The translations under genes were made by a program, and so were the position numbers. A stretch of 7,475 nt of DNA from Gammaproteobacteria bacterium. GTDB taxonomy: Bacteria > Pseudomonadota > Gammaproteobacteria > Pseudomonadales > Azotimanducaceae_A. Below the pieces are notes generated by a model, which saw only the letters and a program-made list of their open reading frames with translations, made no database searches and was not told the origin of the DNA. Below are positions 6,141 to 7,475 of this stretch, piece by piece; within the stretch, counting starts at the first letter, position 1, and each line of letters starts with the position of its first letter. The stretch lies in assembly GCA_026713405.1 (NCBI GenBank), contig JAPOON010000022.1, forward strand, positions 1 to 7,475, written 5' to 3'.

Positions 6141-7175
6141 TTACCGCAGCAACTCGAAGGCGTTCATCTCGTCCAGCGCGCTCATCGCATTACCCAGCAA
6201 TACGCGGCCCAGGGCCTGGCCCCGTTCGTTCTCCGGGTCGAGTTGGCCGGCAATGCTGACGGCGAAACACAGCAGGTACAACGCGCACACGCGGTAGCGC
6301 TCCCGGCAGCGGGCCAGGTCGTAGTCCACACCGCGCCGGACAAGCTCCGCGTGGTAGTAGGCCACCAGGTCTTCCCGGGCGCGCACGGCCGGCGGCACGC
6401 TCTGGGTGATGAAATAGGCCACATCCTGCTCCGGGGCGGACGTGCATACGGCCTGCCAGTCCACGAACACCACCCCGTCGCCATCGAAAAAGATGTTGTC
6501 GAGCCGCACGTCCACGTGCGCCATGCAGATCGGCGGCCGGCACATCTCCTCGAGCAAGCGGCCCACCGCGCCGGGCATCGCTGAGCCCGCGACTTGCGCG
6601 CTGGCGGGAATCAGCTCGGGAAACTTGGCGTTCACCGCCGGCCAACCCACATTGAAGGCGTAGATCATCCCGGCGAGCTGCTTCTCGTTGTTGTGGGAAA
6701 TCAGTTCCGGGAACCCCGGCGTCCCCCAGGTGCTGGCGTGCAGGCCGGCCGTCGCGGAGAGTACCGTGCGCGCCTCGTCGAGCGTACAGCCGGCCACCTG
6801 GTCGCCGAGCTGCAGATGGCCCAGGTCTTCCAGCAGCAGCACAAAGTCTTCGGTGGCCGGATCGATGGCCGCGAAAAAGCAGTGGGGAGAGCGTATCTCC
6901 ACCTTGTCCGCGATGCCCTGGTAGAACTTCACCTCGCGCGCATACATGTTGTAGGTGCTGGCGATGGACCGGTTGGTGGCGTTCGGCGTCGGAAACTTGG
7001 CGATCACCGAGTCGGGGTTGCCGGGCTCCGTCGTCAGCAGCACCCGGGTCACCATGGCGATGATGCCGGTGCCTTCTGCGAAACGGGTGACCTCGAAGTC
7101 CTGTACCTGGAAACCCAGTGCCTCGCTCAGCCATTCGGTGGTCAGCGCTTCGGGTGTGATGGGAAAGTCAGCCAT
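6141..7175 (-). CDS. Phosphotransferase of the aminoglycoside phosphotransferase/ecdysteroid kinase-like fold
   Basis: 344 residues starting MADFPITPEALTTEWLSEAL. Kinase-fold landmarks are in order: a glycine-containing loop AEGTG (33-37), the ATP lysine in VIAKF (Lys60), Glu81 in YAREVKFY, a hinge VLLLEDLG (112-119), the catalytic loop AHVDVRLDN (His220, Asp222, Asn227) and the metal-binding FVDWQ (Asp239). All catalytic residues appear intact, so it is probably an active small-molecule kinase in the cytoplasm. Such proteins near acyl-CoA genes are usually annotated as phosphotransferases of unknown substrate; antibiotic resistance should not be assumed. I chose the start at 7175 because family similarity begins there; the frame stays open upstream to 7301, but that part looks non-homologous (Arg/Thr-rich) and overlaps a possible promoter. 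The ribosome site is weak. Likely first gene of a two-gene unit with the MaoC-like gene. Confidence 0.85.
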   Translation of the reverse strand: MADFPITPEALTTEWLSEALGFQVQDFEVTRFAEGTGIIAMVTRVLLTTEPGNPDSVIAKFPTPNATNRSIASTYNMYAREVKFYQGIADKVEIRSPHCFFAAIDPATEDFVLLLEDLGHLQLGDQVAGCTLDEARTVLSATAGLHASTWGTPGFPELISHNNEKQLAGMIYAFNVGWPAVNAKFPELIPASAQVAGSAMPGAVGRLLEEMCRPPICMAHVDVRLDNIFFDGDGVVFVDWQAVCTSAPEQDVAYFITQSVPPAVRAREDLVAYYHAELVRRGVDYDLARCRERYRVCALYLLCFAVSIAGQLDPENERGQALGRVLLGNAMSALDEMNAFELLR

Positions 7176-7226
7176 GCCTGGATGCTCTGGTAGGTATTGA
7201 GAGTGGGCAGTCGTTGTCCGACGTGT

Positions 7227-7255
7227 CGTATAGCCCATTCGCCGCCCGCAGTCGA
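7227..7255 (-). promoter_or_regulatory. Possible sigma-70-type promoter for the phosphotransferase gene
   Basis: On the minus strand TCGACT (7250-7255) and TATACG (7227-7232) are 17 bases apart, each matching four of six consensus bases. They lie about 50-80 bases upstream of the start at 7175, in the 189-base gap after the efflux gene. The match is modest and unsupported by other evidence. Confidence 0.25.
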
Positions 7256-7364
7256 CACCCTCACTGTTCCGGCGGCTACCGGGAGACCAGTTCGATCGCA
7301 TCGAATGCCAGGGGCACGGCAGTCCGGCCGTCCATCGCGGCCTTGGAATTTCCAGATGATGTGC

Positions 7365-7475
7365 TCAGCGTGGATTCAGTGGTCGGGATTGCCCCCGCGA
7401 GCGAACGAGGTGATACAAGGCGGGGAGAACCAGCAGCGTCAATACCGTGGACGATACGATTCCACCGATTACAAC
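7365..7475 (-). CDS. RND efflux permease, heavy-metal (CusA/CzcA) type, last 36 codons
   Basis: The frame entering from the right edge reads VVIGGIVSSTVLTLLVLPALY and then a short polar tail ending RPLNPR before TGA at 7365. This VVIGG...SSTxLTLLVLPALY sequence is the final transmembrane helix of inner-membrane RND pumps, and it fits the CusA/CzcA (HME) branch better than the AcrB branch. Such pumps export metal ions from periplasm or cytoplasm with a membrane-fusion protein and outer-membrane channel, which would be expected further right. Only the C-terminus is in the window, so the substrate cannot be read. No terminator with a T-run follows the stop. Confidence 0.8.
   Translation of the reverse strand, partial: VVIGGIVSSTVLTLLVLPALYHLVRSRGQSRPLNPR

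Noticed and set aside
5116..6297. 393-codon open frame on the plus strand
   Set aside because: It is antisense to the MaoC-like gene, is rich in Arg, Gly and His with no family motif, and spans gene boundaries; long chance frames are expected in GC-rich coding DNA.
6190..7134. 314-codon minus-strand frame inside the phosphotransferase gene
   Set aside because: It is a shifted-frame shadow; the other frame has every kinase motif.

Overview
The window is GC-rich, and every gene I can support lies on the minus strand, so transcription runs from high to low coordinates. Gene types (an HME-type RND pump end, an APH-fold kinase, a MaoC-like hot-dog protein, an HMG-CoA-synthase-like thiolase, a quinoprotein fragment) point to a proteobacterium, probably a gammaproteobacterium with broad acyl-CoA metabolism. 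That placement is inference; no marker gene is present.

Layout from right to left. 7365-7475 is the last 36 codons of an RND heavy-metal-type efflux permease. After a 189-base gap come a phosphotransferase (6141-7175) and, 14 bases further, a double hot-dog MaoC-like protein (5353-6126), probably one transcript. 4978-5352 holds no intact gene: it carries a short C-terminal remnant of a PQQ quinoprotein, two inverted repeats and the leader of the next gene. 2920-4977 and 669-2726 are two tandem paralogs of exactly 685 codons each, followed by a 262-base gap with a repeat-rich control region. 1-406 is the start of an HMG-CoA-synthase-like gene that runs off the left edge.

The centre of interest is the tandem pair. 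Both proteins align with the SopB/SigD/IpgD family of type III secreted phosphoinositide phosphatases: the LFSGLRHALF block, the RALxGETVDLNL block, and the IW...LPRLVLLG...C...D.E block all sit in the right order. The Cx5R phosphatase loop is broken in both copies. The Cys, the Gly at +3, and the Asp and Glu at +11 and +13 remain, but the catalytic Arg is Phe in one copy and Leu in the other. The second family motif (FNVGVNE-like) is not recognisable, and the part of SopB that follows the catalytic loop is shortened. The two copies align without a gap and, by my hand count, share about 63% identical residues. They look like maintained, secreted pseudophosphatases rather than decaying genes.

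No secretion apparatus, chaperone, integrase or IS element is in view, so delivery by a type III system is an inference from family membership. The pair sits between lipid and acyl-CoA genes, next to a truncated quinoprotein end, which would suit a past insertion or rearrangement at that junction.
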